A DNA stretch of 64,000 bases from Gerris lacustris (lineage: Eukaryota; Arthropoda; Insecta; Hemiptera; Gerridae): positions 152,017,012-152,081,011 of the forward strand of contig OX578276.1 of assembly GCA_951217055.1 (NCBI GenBank), in the 5' to 3' direction. The position numbers and the translations under genes are program-made. The notes below the pieces were generated by a model. That model did no database searches and was not told the DNA's origin. It saw nothing but the letters and a program-made list of their open reading frames with translations. Of this stretch, positions 34,990-46,996 are shown one piece after another. How positions within the stretch are numbered: the first letter of the stretch is position 1; each line of letters begins with the position of its first letter.

Positions 34990-35830
34990 TTGCATACCCT
35001 AAGGATTGACAACTTTTTGTTGCAAGTTTAAATAAAAGAGATTAAAGCTTCTAGACATCAGGGAACATTTTTGGTCCCATGTCTGTCTGTCCGCTCAATT
35101 TTTGTGAACCAACATATCTTAAAAACTACTTGTCGGATTTTAATGAAATTTGGATAGTAGGTCATAATTAGCCCATTGTTGGTACTTTATAAGTTTCAAC
35201 CTTCATCGCCCATTACATTCTCTTCATCATGCGCACAAACATACATCTAGTTACACCTATATTTTCAAAAGTAGCCATCTGATTTTTATGAAATTTGGAT
35301 GGTTTGTCGAAAGTAGCCCGCAAATAGCACCAGATTAATTTGAACTATATACGCTCTTTAAATTTTGCTTAAATGATACTTTAATTCATATAAAAAATCA
35401 TGCATACCCTAAGGATTTGATAACCCTTTATCGTAAGTTTAAATAAAAGAGATTAAAGCTTCTATAGACATCAGGGAACATTTTTGGTTCCGTGTCTGTC
35501 TGTCACTCAATTCTTGTGAACCAACATATCTTAAAAACTATTTAATATAATGTTAATAATATGTGGATATAATGAAACTTGGCTGGTAGGCCATAATTAG
35601 ACTATTGTTTGTCTTATGTACGTTTCAACCTTGAGCGCCCATTTTTTTCGAGCTCATCTGGTTTTTATAAAATTTGGATGGTTTGTCAAAAGTTGCCCGC
35701 AGATTAATTTAAACTGCCTACGCTCTTTAAATAATTGTGCTAAATTGATACTTTAATTCAAGTAAAAATGAAAACAACTTTGACAGATTTAAAAAACGGG
35801 GGTAATTAAATAACAGCGATCATAGAATCC
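34990..35830 (-). repeat. Two tandem family A copies (about 405 bp each)
   Basis: GCATACCCTAAGGATT opens both units (about 34994 and 35402). Each continues GATTAAAGCTTCTA.GACATC into family A sequence in minus orientation. This is a direct duplication of a truncated A copy plus the same left flank. Confidence 0.8.
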
Positions 35831-35876
35831 TTAAACGGAAAGATTTCCAACTCCCCTCTTTATCTACATGTGTTAG

Positions 35877-36152
35877 ACTACTAGCGCTCCACGGGAATTT
35901 CGGTAACTAAATCTTTTACACCATTCAAAAGATATAGAGCTTCTTAATTCAAAGAAATAAATTAATAAATTAATTTGTCAATTTACTAGATTCGAACCCG
36001 GGAACTTTCTCATTGTGAGCTATCGCGCAACTCATTCGGCCACCGAGGCTGTTTATTTTTTTGTATTGTTTATTTACAAAATAGTACAAATGTCAAAAGA
36101 TCATTAGTAGTTTACAATTTTAACCACCATATTCTCGTGGAGCGCTAGTGCT
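35877..36152. mobile_element. TIR element containing a tRNA-like segment
   Basis: The ends ACTAGCGCTCCACGGGAA (near 35879) and TTCTCGTGGAGCGCTAGT (near 36132) are inverted copies about 275 bp apart. Between them the minus strand reads GGCCGAATGAGTTGCGCG and GGGTTCGAATCT, good tRNA A- and B-box matches. It may be a MITE that captured a tRNA-like SINE, or a tRNA-derived element bounded by chance repeats. Confidence 0.6.
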
Positions 36153-36189
36153 CTTACACCTCTAGAATACTGGAGTTGGATACCCCTGT

Positions 36190-36290
36190 TAAATAAATTT
36201 AACGAATGGCTTGTAAAAGCATAGAATCAATTAAGTATGTGATAAGATGTGAGGAAGGTATGTTCCGCACAAATTAGCAGTCTACTTTAA
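36190..36290 (-). repeat. Family A start fragment
   Basis: Matches GGCTTGTAAAAGCATA to GATGTGAGGAAGGTATGT and GCACAAATTAGCAGTC. Confidence 0.7.
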
Positions 36291-36334
36291 TTTATGTCTC
36301 TAATTTCAAAAATTTCTTCGTAACCCTAATAGTT

Positions 36335-36600
36335 ATTTATGCACCTAGGGAGTAAAGTAAGCCATTATTCCCTGAGCGATAAAGTTGGTTCTTGAGGCGA
36401 AGCCGAACATGTTCCCTAAATCCCGAGGCGAAGCCGAGGGAATTAGACTCTTTAATTTCCGAGGCGCAGCAGAGGGAATAACTCTAATTAGCTCCCGAGC
36501 CGCAGCCGAGGGAGATAATTGTCGCGAGGGGAATAATGGCACTTTACTCACGAGGTACATACAATATTTTATCTCCAGTAGGAAGAAAATACACATTTTC
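36335..36600 (-). repeat. Repeat K-like fragment, inverted
   Basis: Reverse-oriented K sequence with four GAGGCGAAGCCGAGGG-type motifs and flanks GCACCTAGGGAGTAAAG and ATTTTATCTCCAGTAGG. The open frames on both strands are by-products of the GC-rich subrepeats. Confidence 0.65.
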
Positions 36601-37532
36601 GTCCATTGCACAGTTTTTATTTATTATTTTAATAAATAACAATAATTATTAGCACTTTTAATAGCAGATATAAGAGATTCAATATTAAAATCAAATAAGA
36701 ATTGGAATTAAACTCAAATTGAAGGTTATTTAGATGCAGGTTATAAACAATGAATCAATGATAAACATGGTCAAAAAAGCGCAGTGCCGCCAACCTGATT
36801 TCAACAACTTCATTGCATTTGCCATTAATTTTCTACTATTTATAAAATAATAATTAAGTTGCAATCTTTACTTTTTTGCCCTACTTTTACTTTTTTTTGA
36901 GTTAGGGATGAAAAGACCTGTTTTAGTCTCTCTAAACTAAACTAATTCAAAACCATAACTTTTTTACCCTACTGGAGATAAAATATTTTGTCGCGACCCT
37001 ATTTTGGGTCACGACCATAGAGTTTGGAAACACTGCCTATATGTCAAAATACTCTCATTGGCCGCCCAGCCAAATATTTAGCTCTCATTTTTCCACGCTT
37101 ACGATGATGTCCAATATCTTCTGATGAGCCGCAGCAGGATCTTATACTTATTTTTAGGGACATTATGCTGAAGACATTTTCAAAAATATTTGTATGGATT
37201 AGTAAAGCGTAATATTGACTGGGCTCTACTCTAGACCGAGGCGGGTCGAGATGGATTTACCGACTTGCCGTGCAAGCGAGTCGTTATTAAAGCAAAATAT
37301 GTGTTTACTTAACAAGGCAAGGGGGGTCATCTATACACCTATTTATGTATACACAAACCCCAACCAAATTACACCAATACAAGGGGGGGGGGGGCACTTT
37401 CAGTTATGAGTCAGCCGTAGTGTCGATGCACCACAGCACATTGACCTAGAAACAAACAGAATATAGGTTTCTATGCTGAATTTATTTAGAGTCTATAGAG
37501 AACACGAGGCTTATTAACCACCATTATTTTTT
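36601..37532. other. Unassigned
   Basis: No gene or repeat recognised. A 12-nt poly(G) run is at 37383-37394. Confidence 0.4.
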
Positions 37533-38256
37533 AGGGTCCGTAGGCAAAACCAAGGACCCTTATATTTTCCTGCGTGTGTCTTTCCGTCCGTCCTCTCGCG
37601 TGCTCTCACGGCTACACCTTTTGTCCGATCACTTTGAAATTTAGCATGTATGTGTCTTGTACCTACCCACATATTTTAAAAATATAGCGACTTAAAATAA
37701 ATATTTTTCAAAAAAATTAGGGTCAAAAAAACTTAAGGGTTAAATTTTTTATATTTTTTTTTCGACACCGTGAGGGGTACCATATGAAAGGGTACGTCGA
37801 ACTGATTACAAAAATATACAATTCTTTGGATATAACTTTGATAGGGCGAGCGTAGGCAAGTTTGAAGTGGGTGTGAAACGTGTCCCCCCCCCCCCCCCCC
37901 CCTCTTTCTCGCTTATGTGAAGTGCAAAAAATCTGAAAAAAATTTATGAACATTCTTTAACCAAAAGTAAAGACACCACTTTATGGAAATTTCGAAAAAA
38001 GTATTATTTTATTTTTTATTGACAAAATTCGTTTTTTTTATAATTTAGGTCTTTTCGATGTATTTATATGGTTGTAGTCCGGTTCAGTGGCAAAAAAATA
38101 CTTTATCAGAGTGTGTTTTGAGAATATCAGACCCTTAGCATTGTTCAAAGTAAGCATTTTAAAAAAACACTGTTTATACACTTTACAGTTAAACACTATA
38201 TAGTGTGGCCTACGGACCCTCTCTGTGTGCTGACTAGCACACACTTGACCTGTTTA
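37533..38256 (+). mobile_element. Family P element, copy P2
   Basis: Plus-strand copy starting AGGGTCCGTAGGCAAAACC. Its subterminal AAGGACCCTTATA pairs with the end. The core CCGATCACTTTGAAATTTAG follows. The right end carries CCTACGGACCC and the palindrome GTGTGCT-GACT-AGCACAC. It is preceded by TTA. Its poly(C) run (37884-37902) is 19 nt, against 14 in P1 and 10 in P3. Confidence 0.85.
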
Positions 38257-38330
38257 TTTACCTTATTGAAACATTATTGTTTTACGAAAATTTTACATGT
38301 TAAAAAGAAGTTCTTAAAAACAAAACGAAG

Positions 38331-38607
38331 GCTCGTCTGTATTAATTATATGAAGAGAAATTCCACAAAGGCTCGTCTGTGTTACTTATATGAAGAGAAA
38401 TTCCACGAAGGCTCGTCTGTGTTACTTATATGAAGAGAAATTCCACGAAGGCTCGTCTGTGTTACTTATATGAAGAGAAATTCCACGAAGGCTCGTCTGT
38501 GTTACTTATATGAAGAGAAATTCCACGAAAGCTCGTCTGTGTTACTTATATGAAGAGAAATTCCACGAAGGGTCGTCTCTGTTACATAATGAGAAATATC
38601 ACGAATT
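38331..38607 (+). repeat. 40-bp tandem repeat, about 6.5 units
   Basis: The unit begins GCTCGTCTGTGTTACTTATA and ends GAAGAGAAATTCCACGAAG. The middle units are almost identical; the first and last are diverged. An open frame runs through part of it only because the unit lacks stops in one phase. Confidence 0.95.
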
Positions 38608-38936
38608 ACACGGAGAAAGAGACTTCTGAGTTAAAGGACGTTTGTTTATGAGGCGCCATTCCTAAATTAAAGTGTAATTTTTTATGGGGTAGGCATTGAC
38701 CGCAATAAATTGACTCTAACGTCAGAATCCATTACTTTAGACTCTTGCTTTAGGGATAATATACAAGCATATTTATGGATAAAATGTCCATCTTTGAGTA
38801 ATATATGGATTTAGCATTCTATATAAGGGATTTATCTGTTTATTACTTGTTTATACTGAATGATTTGTTTGTTTATTTTGAAAATGATGTGATATTTGTT
38901 AAGATATACCTTTTTTCTTTTTATATTAACATATAT
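38608..38936. other. AT-rich, unassigned
   Basis: Nothing recognised. Confidence 0.4.
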
Positions 38937-39170
38937 GGGGCCAAGAATGGGCTAATTATGACCTACCTTACAAATTACATTAAAATCGGACGGGTAGTTT
39001 TTAAGATATGTTGGTTCTCATAAATTAAGCAACAGACAGACACGAGACCAAAATATCCCATGATGTCTGAAACGGATTTCTATTTTGAAATTTTTGAAAT
39101 CGGAGACATAAAACAAATGTTCGTTCTTCAGAACTAGCACATAGATTCCTTTAACTTCGTTGTGCTCGGA
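38937..39170 (+). repeat. Family A fragment, copy A9
   Basis: It carries the core (TTAAAATCGGACGGGTAG), the CAGACAGACACG patch and the 3' hairpin side (ACTTCGTTGTGCTCGGAAG, diverged). The 5' half is missing. Confidence 0.8.
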
Positions 39171-39267
39171 AGAAATATATATGTCGGGTATATTTTCGGA
39201 AATGAGGTGCGTTACTATAGCGGACGGATAGATGAGCGCAGCAATGTCTGAAAGGTCCTCGTTTTTA

Positions 39268-39855
39268 GGTTTCTGTACAAAGTACAAGAAGAAACCTTAT
39301 ATAACGGCTCTGTCCTTCTGTATGTCTGTCTGTCCGTTGCTTGTTTCAATTCATAAACTAATCTAGCTAGGAACATGCAATTCGGCACACAGGTGCATCT
39401 CGGCATTTGAGACAATTGGACACATTTTGTATTTTTTACACTTAATATTTTCAAGATGGCGGCCAATATGGCGGGTGAATAGAAACAAGTTTTTAGTCAC
39501 CATGACATGTTATATATCAATTTAAAGGTCTTGAAATGAAGAAAAAGAATATGCAACTATTAAAATTTCACACGTAATGTTTTCAAGATGGCGGCCAATA
39601 TGGCGGGCGACTAAAATAAGTTCTTAGTAACTATGACACTGTTGATGTTATACATCAACTTAAAGGTCTTGAAGTGTAGAAAAAGAATATTCAGTTGTTC
39701 AAATTTTCAATATGGCGGGTGACTAAACATTATTTTAGTTACATGACATGTTATACATCAATTTAAAGGTCTTGAAGAGTAGAAAATGAATATTACTATT
39801 AAAATTAGTGTAATTATAGTACACTTAATAATTTTAACTTTAATGTACAGAAACC
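39268..39855 (+). mobile_element. Family R element with internal tandem units
   Basis: The ends GGTTTCTGTACAAAGTAC and GTACAGAAACC are inverted. The left end has the subterminal pairing AGAAACCTTATATAACG and a TGTCTGTCTGTCCGTTGC patch. The middle consists of about three units of roughly 120-130 bp around AAGATGGCGGCCAATATGGC and TTAAAGGTCTTGAAG. It is preceded by TTA, as in families P and Q. No transposase. Confidence 0.7.
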
Positions 39856-40534
39856 GGCGATTATCGCCCAACGTACTTACGTGAAGCGCGCCTTACTTGT
39901 TTTAGGTACGGACTCAGAATAAGCACCACTGCTGAAGATTAGTCATTAATAGATACAGTCATTAGTTCATTATTTCTGTTACATAAAACAATCGGTGGCA
40001 AAGTTAGGTACTAAACAAAGTTATTTTGTTGTGCTGAAGTGATGACTGATGACCTCCATTATTCGATGAAAACTAATATAAAAGGGACTTTGATTGTTGT
40101 TGAATTTTCTCTGAACACACATGTGTTAAGTAAGTGATGTGATATTTCAAACTGGAGATATTTTCCCTGTGTAAAGTGTGTTCTATTTTTCCAAGGGCTA
40201 ACTTAGTTAAGACTCGAGTGAGGTCTAATGAAATTGTAAAGGGCCCTTTCCCCCCCCCCCCCCCCCCCCCCTCTGATAGCCCATTTAGTCCACTCTGATA
40301 GCCTCTATATTCTCTAGAGCAGCCCTAGTGAGTAAATTCGGTGAAAAAGAGAGGAAAATTCGCCGATATGAGTTGTAGAGCAATCAATACAGCAGCGTTT
40401 AGTTCAAAACAATTTCACTTTATTTGGTACACAGGTTCATTTTTAAATGTAATACGTGAGTTATATAGTAAGTAAATTTAATGCAAATTTTATGCTCTTT
40501 CTTATGGTGAAAACTACCACTCTATAACCTTTTT
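39856..40534. other. Unassigned with the longest poly(C) run
   Basis: No gene recognised. A 22-nt poly(C) run lies at 40250-40271, the longest G/C homopolymer in the window. Confidence 0.45.
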
Positions 40535-41247
40535 AGGGTCCGTAGGCAAAACCAAGGACCCTTATATTTTCCTGCGTGTGTCTGTCCGTCCGTCCTGTCG
40601 CATGCTCTCACGGCTACACCTTTCGTCCGATCACTTTGAAATTTGGCATGCATGTGTCTTGTACCTACCCACCTATTTTAAAAATATAGCGACTTAAAAA
40701 AACAAAATTTAAAAACATTTGGGTAAAAAAACTTAAGGATTAAATTTTTTTTTTTTTTTCGACACCTTGAGGGGTATCATATGAAAGGGTACGTCGAGCT
40801 GATTACAAAAATATATAATTCTTTGGTTATAACTTTGATAGGGCGAGCGTAGGCAAGTTTGAAGTGGGTATGAAACGTGTCCCCCCCCCCTCTATCTCGC
40901 TTATGTGAAGTGCAAAAAATTCCTGAACATTCTTCGACCAAAAGTAAAGATACCACTTTTTGGAAATTTCGAAAAAAATATAATTTTATTTTTTATTGAC
41001 AAAATACGTTTTTTATAATTATGGTCTTTTCGATGTATTTATATGGTTGTAGTCCGGTTCAGTGGCAAAAAAATACTTTATCGGAAGTTTTTTTATGTGT
41101 TTTGAGAATATCAGACCCATAGGATAGTTCAAAGTAAGCTTTTTAGCATTTTAAAAAACACCATCAATAGGGTACTACTTTAACTATACAGTGTGGTGGC
41201 CTACGGACCCTCGCTGTGTGCTGACTTGCACACACTTGACCTGTTTA
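40535..41247 (+). mobile_element. Family P element, copy P3
   Basis: Nearly identical in layout to the copy at 37533-38256. Its poly(C) is only 10 nt (40881-40890). The right end reads CTGACTTGCACACACTTGAC, so the terminal palindrome has one changed base. Confidence 0.85.
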
Positions 41248-41339
41248 TTTATGTTTATGACAAAGAATAACTATGATTACTAACTATGAATAACTATTAT
41301 TACGCATTTTATTTGAGAAAACAACAATGTATCGAAAAA

Positions 41340-41527
41340 AATTGAAAGCTTGGATTCGGGACTTTGTATCGGTGACGACAGAGAAAAATCATTCTCCAGT
41401 AAAGCTCAGTTGGTAAGAGCGCCTGTAACAACGGATATATAGGAGGCCCGTGGTTCAAGTCCCGGTGCTGGGGTCTATTTTTCTCGTTATGTCTCCCGTA
41501 GTTAATGATAATAATAATTTGATTTAA
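41340..41527 (+). repeat. tRNA-derived repeat S2, best tRNA-like head
   Basis: Around 41400-41475 the head reads CCAGTAAAGCTCAGTTGGTA, AGAGCGCC and GTGGTTCAAGTCCCGG...CTGG. CCAG/CTGG acceptor-like pairing and a GCTC/GAGC D-arm can be drawn, and the T-loop is near canonical. It runs on into the S2 tail (CCCGTAGTTAATGATAATAA), so it is a SINE-like copy rather than a functional tRNA. Confidence 0.7.
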
Positions 41528-42369
41528 TAGTAAGTAATTTTAATGAAAATTTAATGCTCTTTCTAATGGTGAAAACTGCAACTCTATAACTTTTTTTTGT
41601 TTTTGAATTATAACGCATTTTATTTGAGAAAACAACGATGTATCGAAAAAATTGATGTATCGAAGTATCTCGAAAGCTATTGTGAATTTCATAAGGCATA
41701 TATACCTTTTTTTTTGTTCATCTTTGGCCGTAGAATTAAGATTTGTTTTTTGTCCTATTAAAACTGGGTCACCCTGTACCCTGTATATATACAAGAGGTT
41801 ATCATCTTGTTGTTTATTATTTTAGGTAAGTTTGGCATGGCTGTGGAGTAGAGAGGTTTGACAGCAGTGTTGCCAATATACGAAGCTCTTTGTGTTTGGA
41901 TTAGTCGATAATAAGGGAGAGGGAATAAAGGAGGTTGGGACTAGGTGGTTTCGATTCCAACTTGTACCCTCCCCCCCCCCCATGCCCTTTCATGTTGACT
42001 CTCTTCTTGTTTACTTTATCTGGCCAATTTAATTGGGGGGGGGGGGGGTCCTCTGCAGAGTGATGACGATATATATGATCCCCGTATGCAGTATCATTTG
42101 CTGTCAAAATATTGCCATGTTTTTGTTATTCCTTTCCTCTTGGCTTCTCGGTACTCTTTCCTAAAGGTCAGGACTTCGCTGAGCTTTTGTTGAATTATTG
42201 ATTTTTAGGTAGATATCTCCCCAGTAATGTACATAACATTTTTATTTCTTTATCCAGGTATATTTTTTTTTTCTTCTTTCTTTTTCGCTTCCGAGCTCAA
42301 TGGGATGTATCATAAGTATAGTATTCGTTCTGGTGAAGATGGAGCGAAGTTTCTTTATGGCTCCGTAAA
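41528..42369. other. Unassigned
   Basis: No gene recognised. G/C runs of 11 (41971-41981) and 14 (42035-42048) are present. Confidence 0.4.
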
Positions 42370-42880
42370 AAAAAACTACCTTCACAAAATCGACCGATGA
42401 CCATAACTTGAGTAAAAGTTGACCGATTTAATTGAAATTTGGTACACATGTTCATTTTACCAATGCCCAGGACGTGTTTGTTGGACAACGTTATTCATCT
42501 AAGCGTTCACGCGCGACGTAAGCTTGAACTGTAAAATTAGAATTTTAGAACGGAAAATTCTAACTTCATCTATTCAATGAGACAAACAACTTTTTACTGG
42601 TCTTATATTACTTTGCTTTTTAAGTTTCATCGCACACCTATTACCCCAATTTTGAACCATTTACCGTCGTTCAATCTTCCCCAAATTTTCACATAGATAC
42701 AACTAAGGTGAAGAATACAGGAACCAAAAAAAAAATTGAAAATAAGACCAGTTTTGAAAAATGGCATTTTTGTATTAATTAATTAAATAAATTGTTTCAG
42801 TAAAACCATACCACCGACTCCGCTATGAAGTGTTAACGATCGCTAAATTATTAAAGTCACCCTCAGTCTTTATTTATATA
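42370..42880 (+). repeat. Family G fragment, copy G4
   Basis: It runs from CTTCACAAAATCGACCGATG through TTGAAATTTGGTACACATGT to AACAACTTTTT. A diverged insertion follows, then GTGTTAACGATCGCTAAA. Confidence 0.75.
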
Positions 42881-42907
42881 GCGTAGTATTCAGGTAATTT
42901 TTCACCT

Positions 42908-43075
42908 CACGTCAAACAGACTGTTAATTGGTGTGGCACATAGCTTCCTCGCATCCTATCACGTACTTTATTGACTATATGCTTTTACAAGCCATTATTT
43001 CTTTTTTTTTTTTTCTTTTGGGATTTAGTCCCGATCAACTGCCAGGGTTTAGTTAAACTGCTTCCCCCGTTTTTA
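42908..43075 (+). repeat. Family A start fragment, copy A10
   Basis: It runs from CAGACTGTTAATTGGTGTGG to CTTCCCCCGTTTTTA, where a family Q element begins. A roughly 60-bp insert rich in T lies inside. Confidence 0.75.
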
Positions 43076-43596
43076 GGGTTTCGTTGGTAAAACCGAAAAA
43101 AGAAACCCTTATAGTTTCGTTCCTGTATCTGCCTGTCTGTCTGTCACTCTGTACGGTTTCAATAACTTTTGAATCAAAAGAGATAAAAACATGAAATTTT
43201 CCAGAATTAAATGTCGTTTTGACGCGCACGTAGGAAAAATAGCAAACTGAAAATTATCAGCTGTTCAAATTCTAAATGGTGGATGATAATTCACGTCACG
43301 CGATTTTTTTTTTTTTTTTTTTTTAAATTTTGAGTGGGGTATTAAATGAAAGGTATTGGAGAGTAGATTACAAAAATATATAACACTTGTGGATATTGTT
43401 TATTTTTCCGCACCATTTTATCAAAAAAACATCAAAATTTTGCGTGTCCCCCTAAAACTGTATTTCTGCTGTTACTAAAAATATAAAAACATATGCAAAA
43501 TGTGCGGTCTGCTGGGCCAAAGAAAAAATATGAATGCCATTTTGATCCAATTAACTGGGAATCCAAAATGGCGGCTAATACCAGTCACGGGGAATT
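43076..43596 (+). mobile_element. Family Q element, copy Q2 (3' part obscured by SINE)
   Basis: It begins GGGTTTCGTTGGTAAAACCG after TTA, with subterminal GAAACCCTTATAG and TGTCTGTCTGTCACTCTG. It matches Q1 in reverse. The other end is not seen: the sequence runs into the poly(T) of the SINE on its right. Confidence 0.7.
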
Positions 43597-43990
43597 TTTT
43601 TTTTTTAATTTTTATTCCGGGTGGCTTTTACACCCGAAGACGCAGGCCGCCACTTAGGTGGGCCTATTGAACAAACCCGGGTTAGAGACCGAAATCTTCA
43701 CACTCATGTGAAGATATGGTCGTTAACCATGACTCTCCTCCTAGTTGTATTACAACCAGGAGTGTCATCATCATGGTTCCCAGGCCGAAACCTGGTGGCG
43801 CCACTCTTTCGAGGAGCTTCCCATTTGTTTAAACAATGCTGGGTGGGCATTGTGCGGGGGGCCCGGTCCGGGAATCAACCCAGAGCTGTGGTCAGAAGCG
43901 GTCACCCATCCATCTTCTTACCCTGCTCGAGGCTGCTTATCTTGCCTTATCGCAAGTCGAGCTGTCTAGCCTCCGAGCCACCCAGGCCCC
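43596..43990 (-). mobile_element. SINE S1, copy 1 (tRNA/5S composite head)
   Basis: Minus-strand copy of the SINE at 51051-51437. The poly(A) tail is the T-run at 43596-43606. The head on the minus strand starts GGGGCCTGGGTGGCTCGGAG. The 5S-like part (AGATGGATGGGTGACCGCTT) is preserved. Its B box has lost one base (GGGTTGATTCCC). No convincing target duplication was found. The open frames here are not genes. Confidence 0.85.
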
Positions 43991-44147
43991 CTCAGGTTCA
44001 GGTAATGGTGAAATGGCAGGTTTATATTGGTATATTTTGAAATTTTATATTTATTCAAGTTAATGTGTAATGTGTACTAATTTAAATTTTTGTCTTTATA
44101 CATAATCTTTTAGATATAAGTATTGACGCTGTCTCATGGAGACAGAT

Positions 44148-44640
44148 TTTAAATTTATTAAAGCGGACCTAAACGTTTAAAATAGAGAAAACAACTTTCT
44201 AACGTAACGATTTCAATAAAACTTCAGATACATCGTCTAAAGTACAATTGAAACAAGCAATGTAAAATTTCAACCTGATACAAGCTGAATTTTTTGTGTA
44301 GTGAAGCGATATATTTTATAATATTTTAAATGGAGTCGGCCGAGGCGTGAGGGTTAGGGAATAGTCCTGTACTCCTCACTACTTGGCTCTTTAGTGCAAC
44401 CATCCTCTTTAACTTATTAAGCTCATCATGATTAACTTTTTTCTCAATATTCAATACATATTTATTGTAAGAAGCTTGCTTTAATGCTACAAATAGTGAT
44501 TTTCTTTTAACTTTGCCTTAACTCCGCTAGGTACAAATAGTTAGTTACTTTTAATTTTGTCTCTTTTCTAACTCCGCCATGTATAAGTAGTATAATTAGA
44601 ATTGTGATTTTATAATTTATATTTAATGAAAAGCTTAAGA
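44148..44640 (+). repeat. Family G 3' half, copy G5
   Basis: It runs from TTTATTAAAGCGGACCTAAA through GTCTAAAGTACAATTGAAAC to GTATAAGTAGTATAATTAGA. It supplies an uninterrupted version of the site where the LINE is inserted in G6 (CATCGTCTAAAGTACAATTG). Confidence 0.82.
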
Positions 44641-46079
44641 AACTTCGTTCCTACCGGGTGTCCCGCGACATCACATGCATTTTTTATGACTTCGAATTCA
44701 AAAATTCTCTAGACAGAAAACAGTTTTAGGGATCAGGGAGATTTTTTTTGTTCCATTAATTCTCTTTCGCCTTGGTCATAGGACCGTCAGGCGAGCCACT
44801 TAAATACGAATTAAATCATACGAGATCTTATACTAGAAATATTTAATATAATAATCCCTGATAACAGCGCACAGAGCAAATGATGCGGCAGAAAGGAGAA
44901 AACTAGATAGTTTGTCTGGGTCTCTCGTTGGACCGATGTTTTTTTGTTTTTTTTTTCATAGAAGAAAGTTGTGCGTGTAAATTGAGACTCTGTTTATCGA
45001 AACTCGTGTAATAAAAAGAAACATTTACAGACATGTAAATGCCATAGCAATTCATATCTTTTGATCCGGCGGTTGTAATCGGTACGAAAACATTAATATC
45101 TACGGGTATAGGATCGTTAAGCCAATTACAGAGAAATGGGTTGCGAGGAAATCAGAGTATTTGTAAGTCTTGATTTAGAAGTAAAACCCTGGGATACGAT
45201 AACATGAGGTATGGGATAGTAACCCTGGTATTGCCACAGGGGGAGTCGCGTGGCCTCCTGCTCTTACCACTGTGTAGTCAACAGTCTCCACTGTTATTAT
45301 AGCTTTGGTATCATCAGTCAGGGGGGCCAACCCAACAAATACCCTCGTATAAAAAAAAGAGAGAGAGAAATAAAAAAAAAATCTAAAACAAGATTAAGGT
45401 TTAACTACCTTCGAACCCGAAACTAGACTGAAAAGAGAGAAAGGAAGAAAAAGAAGAATGAAGAAAAAAAAGTCCCGTGATACTAACAAAATGCTATCAA
45501 ACAAGCTTCGGATCTAGACTCTCAAATGACTTTTAAACAGGTACAGGGGGGGGGACCTCACCAGATGGGACGGGGTAGAACCACCAAAGCAAAAACCTAA
45601 AACAATACAGCCGGGTGAGATAAGGAACATCAAGTTAACTCCTTACTTGACTCGAGCACTAAAACAAACAAACTCCACTCCACCGAAAGCCCACCGAACC
45701 CCGAAATAACTCAAATCCCGGTGCCTTTCCATCTATCTGTTTTAGAGCGATGGGAATATAAACATGTGATCTGACAGGTGAAGCATGGCACCCCCCTGAC
45801 TACACACAGGAGCCGACGCTACTCCACTATCTCCTGAGTGTGCGATACGAGTTTATCAACCTCGCCCTATCAGTAATCAACCAAAACTCGATACAAACAC
45901 AAATAGAACTCTACTTCTTCATCTATGTCGTAAACAAAATCTGGTTTTAATTACATTTCCAAATTGCTTTCTTGAAATGTACCAGATAGAAAACTAATTT
46001 AAGTAGATGGTTCTTAACCCTGTTATCCATTAATGTAGTAGTTCTGAGATGGCTTAAAGTTAAAATTTGATTTACACGA
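44641..46079. other. 1.4 kb without recognised repeats or genes
   Basis: This is the longest stretch with no match elsewhere in the window. It is more GC-balanced at 45180-45340 and 45540-45860, but has no convincing ORF, splice pair or RNA. It may be unique host sequence. Confidence 0.4.
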
Positions 46080-46700
46080 TTTTTTTTTACTTTTTTCATA
46101 TATACAGCGAAAAAGTATTGTGATATATTTGTAAGTGTGCAGTGTACATATGCAACCCTAAATTCGATTTTGAGATTTTAATCAATTTACACATTTTAAA
46201 TGATACTTTAATACACGTAAAACGGACTTTTAATTGGTGTGGCACATAGCTTCCTCGCATCCTATATCACGTACTTTATTGATTTTATGCTTTTACAAGC
46301 CATTATTATCTAATTTGTGAAACTGTTTCCCTCGTTTTTTTTAATTTGTCAAAATGGTTTTGATTTATTACATGAGTTAAAGTATCAATTTAGCCAAAGT
46401 TAAAATGCGCAGACGATTGAAATTAATCTGGGGCTCTCTGCAGGTTACTTTCGATAAACTAATAAAAGTTTCATACAAATCAGATAAGTACTTTTAAAGT
46501 TATATAGGTGTAAATAAATCTATTTTTTTGCGCATGTGGAAGAGAAAAAAAAAATGGGCGCAGAAGGTTGAAACTTTATGGGACCAACTATGGGCTAACT
46601 ATGACCTGCCATACAAATTTTATAAAATCGGACGTTTAGTTTCTAAGATATGTTGTTTCGCAAAAATTGAGTGACAGACAGACAGACACGGAACCAAAGC
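46080..46700 (+). repeat. Family C fragment (C5) followed by family A copy A11
   Basis: 46080-46200 is a diverged C end (TTTTTCATATATACAGCGAA, then TTCGATTTTGAGATTTTAAT). 46213-46700 is an A copy from TTTTAATTGGTGTGGCACAT to GACAGACAGACACGGAACCA. It lacks the terminal hairpin. Confidence 0.7.
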
Positions 46701-46996
46701 TCTTTTATTAGAACTATCGATTTCATTTGAGAATATTTTTTTTTTACAAACAGTCCGAACACAACGCCAATATTATCACCTGAAATGGAAATATCTCGTC
46801 CAGCACGTCTTTATTGTGCTCCCTCGCATTTTTGAAGTGCGATGCGAACCTCTCCACCGCTAGAGTGCGCTTACCTTCAGTTGGAAGGGAGGATTTTCAG
46901 AGACTCCAAGAAGATAGGTTCCGGACAAAACCATCTGGACAAGGGGATTTGGTAGTAAGAATTCGAGTGAAAATATGTGTATCGAGGTATATAATA
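46701..46996. other. Unassigned
   Basis: A frame here is rich in charged residues, but it lacks a splice context and I recognise no domain. Confidence 0.35.

Noticed and set aside
38331..38607. CRISPR-like array
   Set aside because: Units are contiguous 40-bp tandem copies with no variable spacers, and the genome is eukaryotic.
41400..41475. Functional tRNA gene
   Set aside because: The head is tRNA-like, but it continues into the S2 tail shared with other copies and the anticodon arm is not convincing.
43621..44040. 139-codon open frame and overlapping frames
   Set aside because: These run through SINE S1 in reverse; the sequence is explained by the SINE.
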